DNA from: JBBRHQ01 sp963781345
Lineage (GTDB): Bacteria; Actinomycetota; Thermoleophilia; Solirubrobacterales; 70-9
Length of the DNA: 64,000 bases
NCBI GenBank assembly: GCA_963781345.1
Contig: CAWAFQ010000008.1
Location: forward strand, 62,001 to 126,000
Direction of reading: 5' to 3'
The translations under genes were made by a program, and so were the position numbers. Below are positions 28,599 to 36,233 of this stretch, in pieces (the stretch's first letter is position 1; each line of letters begins with the position of its first letter). Below the pieces are notes generated by a model. It ran no database searches and was not told the DNA's origin. It worked only from the letters and a program-made list of their open reading frames with translations.

Positions 28599-29453
28599 GT
28601 GCAGAACGCCAAATCAAGAATCGCAACAAGCGCCACCTTGGTGGGCCTCGGAGGGCTTGCCGGTGTGGCCCTCAGCTCAGGTGCCCAGAGTGGAGACGCG
28701 GCCAACTCCAAGGCTGTGAAGCCCGACGTCCGCACCCAGGTGATCCGGCGCACCACCCGCCTCACCAAGCAGGTCGATCCGGCCGAGTACGCGGGCGGGT
28801 CGTCGGCGTGGGGAGGCGGCTCCGAGTACGGCAGTGCAACCACCGGCGCCTCTTCCACCGGCTCGGAGGGCTCATACTCGTCTTCGTCTTACTCCTCGCC
28901 GGTGACGACCGCCTCGAGCGGCGCTTCGTCGCCGGCCCCGACCTCGGGCTCGAGTGCCCGGCCGACTTCGGTCCCGGTCTCCACCCACAGCAGCGGCGGC
29001 GGCCATGGCTCCGGCGGCGGTCCGAGCAAGGGCGGCGGTCACAGCAAGGGTTCTGGCAACCATGCCTCATCGGGCAACGGCGGCGGCAAGCACGTGGTCA
29101 CCTCGCCGAGCGGTGGTGGCGGCGGCTACGGCGGTCACAGCAAGGGTTCCGGTCACAGCAAGGGCGGCGGCAACCATGCCTCATCGGGCAACGGCGGCGG
29201 CCACCATGTCGTCACCTCACCGAGCGGCGGTGGTGGCGGCGGCGGTGGCGGGACCGGCCACTATGGCGGTGGAGAGTCCGATGGCGGCGGCGAGCATGAG
29301 GGCGGCGGCGGTGGCCGCGAGGGTGGCGACCGCGTCAAGACAAGCGCCCCCAAGGCCCCCATGGCCCCCACGGTGAAGGCCACCACCCCGAAGGTCGCTG
29401 CCCCGGCGGGCGGCGGCAGCAGCGGCGCACACAAGGGCGGCGGCAATGACTGA
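28599..29453 (+). CDS. exported Gly/Ser/His-rich repeat protein
   Basis: 284 residues; AGGAGGAG precedes GTG 28599. The leader (SRIATSATLVGLGGLAGVALSSGA) is shared with the protein at 24244. Then an Arg/Thr segment (VRTQVIRRTTRLTKQV), a Ser/Tyr-rich part with TTGASST (residues 81-87), and two copies of a roughly 40-residue Gly/Ser/His repeat (HSKG-x-G-NHASSGNGGG-x-HVVTSPSGGGGG), ending in Lys/Ala/Pro. Probably cell-surface. No domain known. The stop overlaps the next start by 8 bp. Confidence 0.65.
   Translation: MQNAKSRIATSATLVGLGGLAGVALSSGAQSGDAANSKAVKPDVRTQVIRRTTRLTKQVDPAEYAGGSSAWGGGSEYGSATTGASSTGSEGSYSSSSYSSPVTTASSGASSPAPTSGSSARPTSVPVSTHSSGGGHGSGGGPSKGGGHSKGSGNHASSGNGGGKHVVTSPSGGGGGYGGHSKGSGHSKGGGNHASSGNGGGHHVVTSPSGGGGGGGGGTGHYGGGESDGGGEHEGGGGGREGGDRVKTSAPKAPMAPTVKATTPKVAAPAGGGSSGAHKGGGND
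29034..29252 (+). repeat. in-gene direct repeat (two ~100-bp copies)
   Basis: Two near-identical DNA copies within the Gly-rich gene, roughly 29039-29125 and 29153-29250, sharing CAACCATGCCTCATCGGGCA and flanking sequence. They encode the duplicated NHASSGNGGG block. Recent duplication is likely because even silent positions are mostly conserved. Confidence 0.75.
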
Positions 29454-29820
29454 TCCGGCGCCTCAGACTCAGAGCCGGCCGGCCGAGCGGGGCGCGAAGG
29501 CGCCCCGCAACCGGCGGCCCGGTCCGGGCGTGGCTCTCTCAGGCACGTTTGCTCTGTTTGCGGTGACGTTCGGGTTTCTCACCTACCAGCTGAGGACCGG
29601 ACACGATCCCGCCCTCGGAGCCCAGGCCCTGGCGAGCACGGCGACGACGCGACCGGTCGTGGTCAAGCGCGTGATCAAGCGCCGGATCATCACTCGCGTC
29701 GTGCCCACTCCCGGCGCAACCGGCACCACCGTGGCCACCAGCTCGGCCCCGGTGACAACCAGCTCGGCCCCGGTCGCTTCGTCCGCGGCGCCGGCTCCGG
29801 TCACGACGAGCGCATCATGA
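29446..29820 (+). CDS. single-pass membrane protein, Ser/Thr/Ala-rich tail
   Basis: 124 residues: basic N-terminus, one helix (VALSGTFALFAVTFGFLTYQL), then VVVKRVIKRRIITRVVPTPGATGTTV and a Thr/Ser/Ala/Pro repeat tail. The VKRVIKRRIITR stretch recalls VRTQVIRRTTRLTK of the upstream protein. Overlaps both neighbours (start with 28599 gene, ATGA with apbE), so it is translationally coupled to ApbE. No known domain; possibly the envelope partner of the redox enzymes. Confidence 0.65.
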   Translation: MTDPAPQTQSRPAERGAKAPRNRRPGPGVALSGTFALFAVTFGFLTYQLRTGHDPALGAQALASTATTRPVVVKRVIKRRIITRVVPTPGATGTTVATSSAPVTTSSAPVASSAAPAPVTTSAS

Positions 29821-30806
29821 GCGAGCACGACGTCGTCTTCGATGCGATGGGATCGCACGTGCGCTTCCTGATTGGCGACCCGGGGGAGGGATATCCCCCG
29901 GCCCCGTCGGCAGCCGAGGAGGCCCGGTGCTTCGTGGTCGACTTCGACCAGAGGCTTTCCCGCTTCCGGGCCGACAGCGAGCTCTGCGCTCTGAACGCGG
30001 ACCCGCGGCCGACGGTGCCCGCATCGGACCTTCTGCGGGAGGCCGTGAAGGCCGGCCTCTGGGCGGCGGAGCGCAGCGGAGGGCTGATCGATCCCACTCT
30101 GCTCAGAGAGATCGAGTCCAGCGGCTACCGCGAGTCGCGGGCGGGCGTGCCCGGGGCCCCCATCACCGCGGCGCTCGAGGAGGCCCCGGCCCGGAAGCCG
30201 GCCCACCCCGACCCCGCCGAGCGTTGGCGCGACTTCGAGGTCGACGACAGGGCGGGGACGATCACCCGGCCACCAGGCCTCCTCTTCGACACCGGCGGAA
30301 CCGGGAAGGGCCTGGCCGCCGACATGATCGCCTCCCGCCTGCGTGGCTACTCCCGATTCATCGCCGACTGCGGCGGCGACATCAGGATCGGTGGCACCGA
30401 CGCGCTCATCAATCCCTATGAGGTCTTCGTCGAGCACCCCCTCACCGGCGAGCGCGCGCATGTGCTGCGGCTGGGCTCGGGCGCCGTCGCCACCTCGGGC
30501 CTCAACGTCCGAATCTGGCGCGGCGAGGACGGGCGCTACGCCCATCATCTCCTCGATCCCTCGACCGGCGAGTCGGCCTGGACCGGGTTGATCGGTGTCA
30601 CCGCTCTTGCCGATACGGCACTCGAGGCCGAGACGATCTCCAAGGCCGCGCTGCTCTCGGGCCCCGAGGGCGGCCGTGAGCTGCTCGGTGATCGCGGCGG
30701 CCTGCTCGTGCACGAGAGCGGCCGCGTCGAGCCCGTGGGCCCGCTCAGCGTGGCTCCGCGAATCCGCTACCCCGAACCGGCTGCGCGCCAGAGGAGCTTC
30801 GCGTGA
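29817..30806 (+). CDS. apbE: FAD:protein FMN transferase
   Basis: Covalently attaches FMN from FAD to Ser/Thr of partner proteins, normally outside the cytoplasmic membrane. 329 residues. Motifs: VFDAMGSHVRFLI, FDQRLSRFRADSELCALN, LFDTGGTGKGLAADMIA, FIADCGGDIRIGG, AVATSG and DPSTGESAWTG, and the metal-binding ADTALEAETISKAALL region. No lipoprotein or Tat signal is visible, which is unusual for an exported ApbE. ATGA overlap on both sides. Confidence 0.93.
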   Translation: MSEHDVVFDAMGSHVRFLIGDPGEGYPPAPSAAEEARCFVVDFDQRLSRFRADSELCALNADPRPTVPASDLLREAVKAGLWAAERSGGLIDPTLLREIESSGYRESRAGVPGAPITAALEEAPARKPAHPDPAERWRDFEVDDRAGTITRPPGLLFDTGGTGKGLAADMIASRLRGYSRFIADCGGDIRIGGTDALINPYEVFVEHPLTGERAHVLRLGSGAVATSGLNVRIWRGEDGRYAHHLLDPSTGESAWTGLIGVTALADTALEAETISKAALLSGPEGGRELLGDRGGLLVHESGRVEPVGPLSVAPRIRYPEPAARQRSFA

Positions 30807-31423
30807 ACACCCTCAGCACAACCCTTTCGACTCATGGCTGGTGGCTGGCTGCCCGGGCCTCGGGCCTCGTCGCCCTGTTCCTGGTGACGGTATCCGTCGG
30901 TGTCGGGTTGACGATGGCCGGCAAGGTGACGCGCAGCAGGCCGGGCATGGGCCGCAAGCTGATGGCGGCCCACGAGCACACGGCCCTCGCGGCGCTGATC
31001 GCGATCGCGGTCCACGGGATCACCCTGCTCGGCGACCCCTGGCTGAAGCCCGGCCTCTCCGGGATCACCGTCCCCTTCTCGATGGGCTACCAGCCCCTGT
31101 TCACCGGCCTCGGCGTCATCGGCGGCTACCTCGCGGTACTCCTCGGCCTCACCTTCTATGCCAGGCGGCGCATCGGAGTCAAGCTCTGGCGCAAGGCGCA
31201 TCGGGCGACGATCCTGATCTACGTGCTGGCCGTCGCCCACACCCTCGGCGCCGGCACGGACGCCTCCACACCCTGGCTGCGCTGGTGGATGGTCGCGACG
31301 GCTCCGCCGATCGCGGTCCTCTTCCTGGTTCGGATCGCCAGCGCGAGGCGCGGGGCCCGCGCCGGTTCCCCGGCCAGAGCCAATGGCGCAATTCGCAGAC
31401 AACCGATCCTGGAGGACGCATGA
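30803..31423 (+). CDS. ferric-reductase-like transmembrane protein
   Basis: 206 residues with about six helices. Two His pairs suited to two b-hemes: H…H in MAAHEHTALAALIAIAVHGI and in KAHRATILIYVLAVAHTLG. This is the ferric reductase/NOX/MsrQ-like membrane cytochrome fold without a flavin-NAD domain; the FAD reductase encoded next could supply it. Probable trans-membrane electron conduit. Start overlaps apbE by 4 bp. Confidence 0.82.
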   Translation: MNTLSTTLSTHGWWLAARASGLVALFLVTVSVGVGLTMAGKVTRSRPGMGRKLMAAHEHTALAALIAIAVHGITLLGDPWLKPGLSGITVPFSMGYQPLFTGLGVIGGYLAVLLGLTFYARRRIGVKLWRKAHRATILIYVLAVAHTLGAGTDASTPWLRWWMVATAPPIAVLFLVRIASARRGARAGSPARANGAIRRQPILEDA

Positions 31424-32622
31424 TGGAAGACCCTGGTGTAGTCATCATCGGCGGCGGGCTGGCCGGACAGCGCTGCGCGGAGACCCTGCGCCGTCGCGGC
31501 TACGAGCATCCGATCCGGATCGTCTGCGCCGAGTCCGACGCACCCTACGATCGCCCGCCGCTGTCCAAGGACGTGCTCGCGGGTGCGACCGAGCCCGAGG
31601 AGGTCGCCTTCCGACCGGCCTGGTGGTACGAGGAGAAGCAGGTTGATCTGCTCCTGGGCTGCCGCGCCAAGAGCCTCGATCCCCGTCAGAGGACGATTGC
31701 GCTCGAGGGCGGGGGAGAGCTGCGCTACGGCAAGCTCCTGATCGCCACCGGAAGCGCCGCCCGGCGCCTCCCATTCCTCGAAGGCTTCGAAAACGTCCAC
31801 TATCTGCGCACCCTCGCCGACTCCAGGCGCCTGCGTGACGAGCTCGTGCCGGGTGCGCGGCTCGGCATCATCGGCGCCGGCTTCATCGGCCAGGAGGTGG
31901 CGGCCACGGCGCTTCGCGCGGGGGTGGAGGTGACGATGATCGAGGCGCTGGAGACGCCCCTCGCCGGGATCGTCGGAGAGAGGGTCGGCGGCTGGTTCGC
32001 GGATCTTCATCGCTCCGAGGGCGTGACCATGCGCCTGGCGACGATGCTCGAGGGCGCACGCGGAAACGGGTCGGTCGAAGAGCTCGTTCTCGCCGGCGGC
32101 GAGAGGGTCGCGTTCGACTCCGTCGTGGTCGGAATCGGCTCCGCCCCGGCGACCCAGTGGCTTCAGGGCAGCGGTCTCGAGACCGACGGCGTCAAGACCG
32201 ACGCAGCCGGGCGCACCCGGCTCCCAGACGTCTACGCCGCGGGGGATGCGGCCGCCTCCTTCGACCCCCGTCTCGGGGTCCATGCCCGTGCCGAGCACTG
32301 GGATGCCGCCGCCTGGCAGGGAGCGGCAGTCGCCCGGTCGATGCTGGGCGATTACCCGGGGACGCCACCGCTGCCGAGCTTCTGGAGCGACCAGTACGAC
32401 GTCCGGATCCAGTATGTGGGCCATGCCGGCCGGGCCGACGGCGTCTACATCGAGGGCGACCCGGGCGAGCGCGATTTCACAGCTGTCTTCACCCAGGGCG
32501 CGGTTCCGGTCGCCGGAGTCGCGGTGGGGCGCCCGCGATCCATTCCGCGGCTTCGCGACAAGATCGAGCGCGGGCATTTCCCGGCCGCGCACATCGAGCA
32601 AGAGGAAGCGAGAGCGGCATGA
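31420..32622 (+). CDS. FAD-dependent ferredoxin/rubredoxin reductase-type oxidoreductase
   Basis: 400 residues. FAD motif VVIIGGGLAGQRCAETL, APYDRPPLSKDVL, NAD motif LGIIGAGFIGQEVAATALRAG and the second FAD motif LPDVYAAGDAAASFD, typical of the ferredoxin–NAD reductase family of oxygenase and P450 systems (ThcD/CamA type). GGAGG at 31411 serves ATG 31420 or 31423. Overlaps its neighbours by 4 bp on each side. Transfers electrons from NAD(P)H, most likely to the ferredoxin that follows. Confidence 0.9.
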   Translation: MMEDPGVVIIGGGLAGQRCAETLRRRGYEHPIRIVCAESDAPYDRPPLSKDVLAGATEPEEVAFRPAWWYEEKQVDLLLGCRAKSLDPRQRTIALEGGGELRYGKLLIATGSAARRLPFLEGFENVHYLRTLADSRRLRDELVPGARLGIIGAGFIGQEVAATALRAGVEVTMIEALETPLAGIVGERVGGWFADLHRSEGVTMRLATMLEGARGNGSVEELVLAGGERVAFDSVVVGIGSAPATQWLQGSGLETDGVKTDAAGRTRLPDVYAAGDAAASFDPRLGVHARAEHWDAAAWQGAAVARSMLGDYPGTPPLPSFWSDQYDVRIQYVGHAGRADGVYIEGDPGERDFTAVFTQGAVPVAGVAVGRPRSIPRLRDKIERGHFPAAHIEQEEARAA

Positions 32623-32825
32623 GCTACGTACCGACAATCGATCCCGGCGCCTGCGCCGCCCACGGCGATTGCGTCGACATCGCGCCGGAGGTCTTCCGGC
32701 TCGATGAGGTGGCGGTGGTGATCGGCACAGGACCCGACGACCTGATCCTCGACGCCGCGGCTGCCTGTCCATCGGTGGCGATCACCGTCGTCGACGACGC
32801 CAGCGGCGAAACCGTCTACCCGTAG
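32619..32825 (+). CDS. 3Fe-4S ferredoxin
   Basis: 68 residues. Cluster ligands Cys12, Cys18 and Cys50 in CAAHGDC and AAACPSVAI; His15 stands where a 4Fe-4S ferredoxin has its second Cys, the usual pattern for P450-type [3Fe-4S] ferredoxins. ATGA overlap with the reductase gene, so the pair forms an electron-transfer module. Confidence 0.9.
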   Translation: MSYVPTIDPGACAAHGDCVDIAPEVFRLDEVAVVIGTGPDDLILDAAAACPSVAITVVDDASGETVYP

Positions 32826-32949
32826 CAGCGGGCGACGGGCGCGGTTCTCCCCGGGGCCGCTGGGCCCACGTCCCGATCGCCGCTGCGTCGTCGGGCGAGT
32901 CATCACCGCGGGCATGGCACTCGCGCGCCGATTACGGTAGGACCGTCGG

Positions 32950-33546
32950 GTGCCTTCGCAATACCTGCTCGTGGCCGCCGCGGTCTTCGCCCTCAACCTG
33001 CTGCCCGCATTCGGGCCTCCCACCAGTGCCGTTCTCGTCGCTCTGACGCTCAACTACGACCTCGCGACGGCTCCCCTGGTGGCGGTCGCGGCGGTCTCGG
33101 CGGCGGCCGGGCGCTATGTCCTGGCGAGCGCAACCCGCAGGTTGCGGCCGCGACTCTCACCGCACCGCCTCGAGAGCTTTGCCGCCGCCCAGCGGTATCT
33201 CGAGCAGAACCGGAATCTCTCCCTGATCGGCCTCGGGCTCTTCGCCCTCTCGCCGGTGCCGAGCGGGCAGCTGTTCGTGGCCGCCGGCCTGATGGAGGTC
33301 CCCCTCGTACCCCTGACCGCCGCCTTCTTCTGCGGTCGCCTCGTCTCCTACACGATCTACGTGACCGGGGCCTCGGCGCTTGCGGCCAACCTCGGGGAGA
33401 CCTTCCGCGACAGCCTCACCTCGCCGCTGGGGATCGCCCTGCAGCTCCTCGCGCTTGTAGCCCTGGTCCTATTTGTGCGCATCGATTGGGCCAAGCTTCT
33501 CGGGGACCGGCTCGAGGAACCTCCTACACCCCCAGGAAAAAGCTGA
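32950..33546 (+). CDS. VTT/DedA-like membrane protein
   Basis: 198 residues from GTG 32950. Several hydrophobic helices and a re-entrant-like segment LFALSPVPSGQLFVAAGLMEVPL as in SNARE-associated/VTT (DedA-like) proteins. The substrate of this branch is unknown. The 3' end overlaps the convergent ZIP gene by 23 bp. Confidence 0.65.
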   Translation: MPSQYLLVAAAVFALNLLPAFGPPTSAVLVALTLNYDLATAPLVAVAAVSAAAGRYVLASATRRLRPRLSPHRLESFAAAQRYLEQNRNLSLIGLGLFALSPVPSGQLFVAAGLMEVPLVPLTAAFFCGRLVSYTIYVTGASALAANLGETFRDSLTSPLGIALQLLALVALVLFVRIDWAKLLGDRLEEPPTPPGKS

Positions 33547-34264
33547 TGACGAGCATCACCGCCGCTCCGGCAGCCAGACCGGCCAGGCAGCCCTCGGGAT
33601 TCCCCCGCCAGGCCTGCGGGAGGAGCTCGGTGGCGATCAGGGCGAGCATCGCTCCGGCGGCGAACCCAAATGAGAAAGACAGCAGCGCCGTTATCTCCTT
33701 CACCAGCAGGTAGGAGAGCAATGCGCCGATCGGCTGCGGGGCGCTGGTCGCGACCGCAGCCCAGAACTGGCGCGCCCTGCTGAATCCCGCCACCGCCATC
33801 GGGATCGCGACGCTTGTCCCCTCGGGCACATTCTGAATGCCGATCGCGAGGATCACGAAGAGCCCGAGGCCGGCGGTGTCGGATGCGTAGGCGGTGCCGA
33901 TCGCGAATCCCTCAGGAAGGCTGTGGACGAAGAGGACGACGAAGACGAGGATCGAGGTCGTCAGGCTCTCGCTGCGAACCCGGGAGAGGTGGCGCTCGCG
34001 CGCCTCGAGCAGGCGCCGCGCAATCAACAGGAACCCGGCTCCGATCGCGGCTCCCGCAGCGACCGAGGCAGTCGAGCCCTGGTCGAGCCCCGGCAGGATC
34101 AGCCCGGCCACCGAGGCGACGCCCATGACCCCGGCGGCGACGCCGAGGAGCAGCGGCCGCAGGGTCGCCGCCCGCCCACCCAGGTAGAAAACCGGGATCG
34201 CGCCGAGGCCGGTTGCGAGAGCCGTCGCGGTGGCCGCGAGTAGCAGAACCCCGATTGAGCTCAC
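33524..34264 (-). CDS. ZIP family divalent metal transporter
   Basis: 246 residues, GTG start, about eight helices. The metal-site helices read FVHSLPEGFAIGTAY and GIQNVPEGTSVAIPM, the paired H/N-x-x-PEG motifs of ZIP transporters. A His-rich cytoplasmic loop is absent; instead a short basic loop (LEARERHLSRVRSESL) separates TM3 and TM4. Imports Zn, Fe or Mn by family; substrate not predictable. Confidence 0.88.
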   Translation of the reverse strand: MSSIGVLLLAATATALATGLGAIPVFYLGGRAATLRPLLLGVAAGVMGVASVAGLILPGLDQGSTASVAAGAAIGAGFLLIARRLLEARERHLSRVRSESLTTSILVFVVLFVHSLPEGFAIGTAYASDTAGLGLFVILAIGIQNVPEGTSVAIPMAVAGFSRARQFWAAVATSAPQPIGALLSYLLVKEITALLSFSFGFAAGAMLALIATELLPQAWRGNPEGCLAGLAAGAAVMLVISFFLGV

Positions 34265-34274
34265 GCCGCCATTC

Positions 34275-35498
34275 CTAGAGGAACTGGCTGAGGAGCAGGG
34301 TGGCGACGCAGACGGCGATGAGGACGAGCGCGGCGCCGGCGAGGAAGGTGTCGCGCCGGCCGCTGGTGAGGTCCCCCATCAGCTCACGGTCCCGGGTGAT
34401 GCCAATGATGAAGACGAGCAGAGGCAGCAGCAGGATCGCGTTCAGCGCCTGGGTCAGGTAGAGGATCCGGATCAGCGGCGCCCCCGGAACGAGAACGACG
34501 GCGACCGCGATGATGACGACGACGGCGTAGGTTCCGTAAAAGAGCTTCGCTCGCGGAAGGGGGTCGTCGAGGGCAGATTCGGTCCCAGCCGCCTCGGCCA
34601 CCGAGTAGGCGGTCGAGAGCGGCAGGATCGATGCGGCGAGCAGCGCGGCTCCGAGCAGCCCAGCGCCGAACAGCGTCGCCGCGAGGTTCCCCGCCAGCGG
34701 TTTCAGCGCCACGGCCGCGTCGGCGGCGCTCTCGATCGAGCGGCCGTCCGCGTGCAGCGTCGCCGCGCAGGCGACGACGACGAAGAACCCGATGACGCCG
34801 GTCATGATCGACCCGGTGATCACGTCGGCGCGCTCGAGGCGCATGTCGGCGGGCCGCAGTCTCTTGTCGACGACGTAGGACTGGATGAAGGAGAGGCCCC
34901 AGGGCGCGAGCGTCGTGCCCACCGTCGCCGTCACCGCCAGCAGCGCGGCCGTCCCCGAGGGCATCGACGGCACCACCAGGCCCTTTGCGGCCGCGCCCCA
35001 GTCGGGCTGGGCGAGAATCCCGGCGAGGATGTAGGCCGCGAAGATCGTCCCGAGGGCGAGCAGGACGTGCTCGATCCGGTGAAAGCTCCCGCGAAGCACG
35101 AGGAACGAGACTCCGAAAGCCGCGATCGGCACGCTCACGTACTTGCTGACGCCGGCAAGCTCGAGGCTGGCGGCAACGCCGGCGAATTCGGCGCAGGTCG
35201 TGCCGACGTTGGCGATCAGGAGGGCCAGCAGGGCCACAGCGGCGAGGCGGACCCCGTAGCGCTCGCGGATCAGGCCCATCAGTCCCTGCCCCGTGGCGAC
35301 CCCCATCCGCGCGCCCGCCTCGTGGAAGATCACCAGCGCCACGGTCGAGAGCGCCAGAACCCAGAGCAGCGTGTATCCGTAGTCCGCCCCGAGGATCGAG
35401 TAGGTGGTGATGCCGGCCGGGTCGTCATCGGAGAGGCCGGCGAGCAGGCCAGGCCCGGCAACCGCCGCAAGCGCAGTCAGAGCGCTAGCGCGGCGCAT
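34275..35498 (-). CDS. Nramp-related metal transporter with variant metal site
   Basis: 407 residues, about eleven helices. TM1 reads DDDPAGI (Asp26-Pro-Ala-Gly29) where classic Nramp has DPGN, and TM6 reads TTLAPWGLSF (Ala198-Pro-Trp) where classic Nramp has the metal-binding MPH. Loss of the Met and Asn ligands is a feature of Nramp-related Mg2+ transporters (NRMT), so Mg2+ or another hard cation is possible. Overlaps the upstream PRC-barrel-like gene by 14 bp. Confidence 0.85.
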   Translation of the reverse strand: MRRASALTALAAVAGPGLLAGLSDDDPAGITTYSILGADYGYTLLWVLALSTVALVIFHEAGARMGVATGQGLMGLIRERYGVRLAAVALLALLIANVGTTCAEFAGVAASLELAGVSKYVSVPIAAFGVSFLVLRGSFHRIEHVLLALGTIFAAYILAGILAQPDWGAAAKGLVVPSMPSGTAALLAVTATVGTTLAPWGLSFIQSYVVDKRLRPADMRLERADVITGSIMTGVIGFFVVVACAATLHADGRSIESAADAAVALKPLAGNLAATLFGAGLLGAALLAASILPLSTAYSVAEAAGTESALDDPLPRAKLFYGTYAVVVIIAVAVVLVPGAPLIRILYLTQALNAILLLPLLVFIIGITRDRELMGDLTSGRRDTFLAGAALVLIAVCVATLLLSQFL

Positions 35499-36075
35499 GG
35501 CGGCGGGCTCTCATGACGCGGCCGAAGCGGCGTCCGGGGCGGGCGCCGATCCGCTCCACCGGCAAATGGCGGATCGCCGAGCGCGGGACCGTCAGCTGCA
35601 GGGTGTCCGCCCGGGTCGAGGTGAAGTGCAGGTCGGCCCAGTCGATTGTCTCGGAGTGCGCCCGCGGGGCCAGTCCTCCGAGCCAGATCCTGCGAAGCAC
35701 CGGCCCTGACCCGGTCTCGATCCCGGCGAGGCTGAGGCCCTCGCCGTCCTCATCTAGGATCACGTCCCCGACCCGGACCAGGCGCCTTTCCTGCATGTCG
35801 ATCAGTTGCGCGTCGAGGACATGGCGGGCGAGCAGCAATGCGGCCTGCGGCTCCTCGATCGCGGCGGCGTCATCGGCGAGGATGAGTGCGTCCTCGGTGA
35901 TTTCGAACCCCGCGTCGAGGTCGGCCCCGGTGGGCCGGTGGCGGTGCAGGCGGGCCCAGGCGGAGTGGATCGCCGGGTGGGGTCCGTCCTCGCCCGCCGC
36001 GAGATCGACCAGCCGACCCAGCGAGACCCCGCGGCGGCGCACCTCGATTCCGATCAGGGAGGTCAACCGGAGCAC
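35485..36075 (-). CDS. PRC-barrel-like protein coupled to the Nramp-type transporter
   Basis: About 196 residues from GTG 36075 (a TTG at 36120 would add 15 Arg/Pro-rich residues). LTSLIGIEVRRRGVSLGRLVDLA and LIDMQERRLVRVGDVILDEDGEGLSLAGIETG are two beta-barrel-like segments resembling the PRC-barrel and MgtE-N-adjacent domains found beside metal transporters. A role as soluble regulatory partner of the transporter is inferred from coupling. Confidence 0.55.
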   Translation of the reverse strand: MLRLTSLIGIEVRRRGVSLGRLVDLAAGEDGPHPAIHSAWARLHRHRPTGADLDAGFEITEDALILADDAAAIEEPQAALLLARHVLDAQLIDMQERRLVRVGDVILDEDGEGLSLAGIETGSGPVLRRIWLGGLAPRAHSETIDWADLHFTSTRADTLQLTVPRSAIRHLPVERIGARPGRRFGRVMRARRHAPR

Positions 36076-36233
36076 GGAGCGCAGCTTAGGACGGCGAGCG
36101 GGGGGAGCGCATCTGCCCAAATGCGAGCATTCACTTACATTCAGCTAATATGCCGCTCAATCCAAACGGGCGAGACCTTGCGCCGCTGCGCGCGCGAAGG
36201 AGTAGACACCGCCCCGCAGAACAAATCGCGACC

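Noticed and set aside
34230..35516. Long plus-strand frame opposite the Nramp-like gene
   Set aside because: Highly charged low-complexity translation typical of shadow frames; the minus strand encodes a clear transporter.
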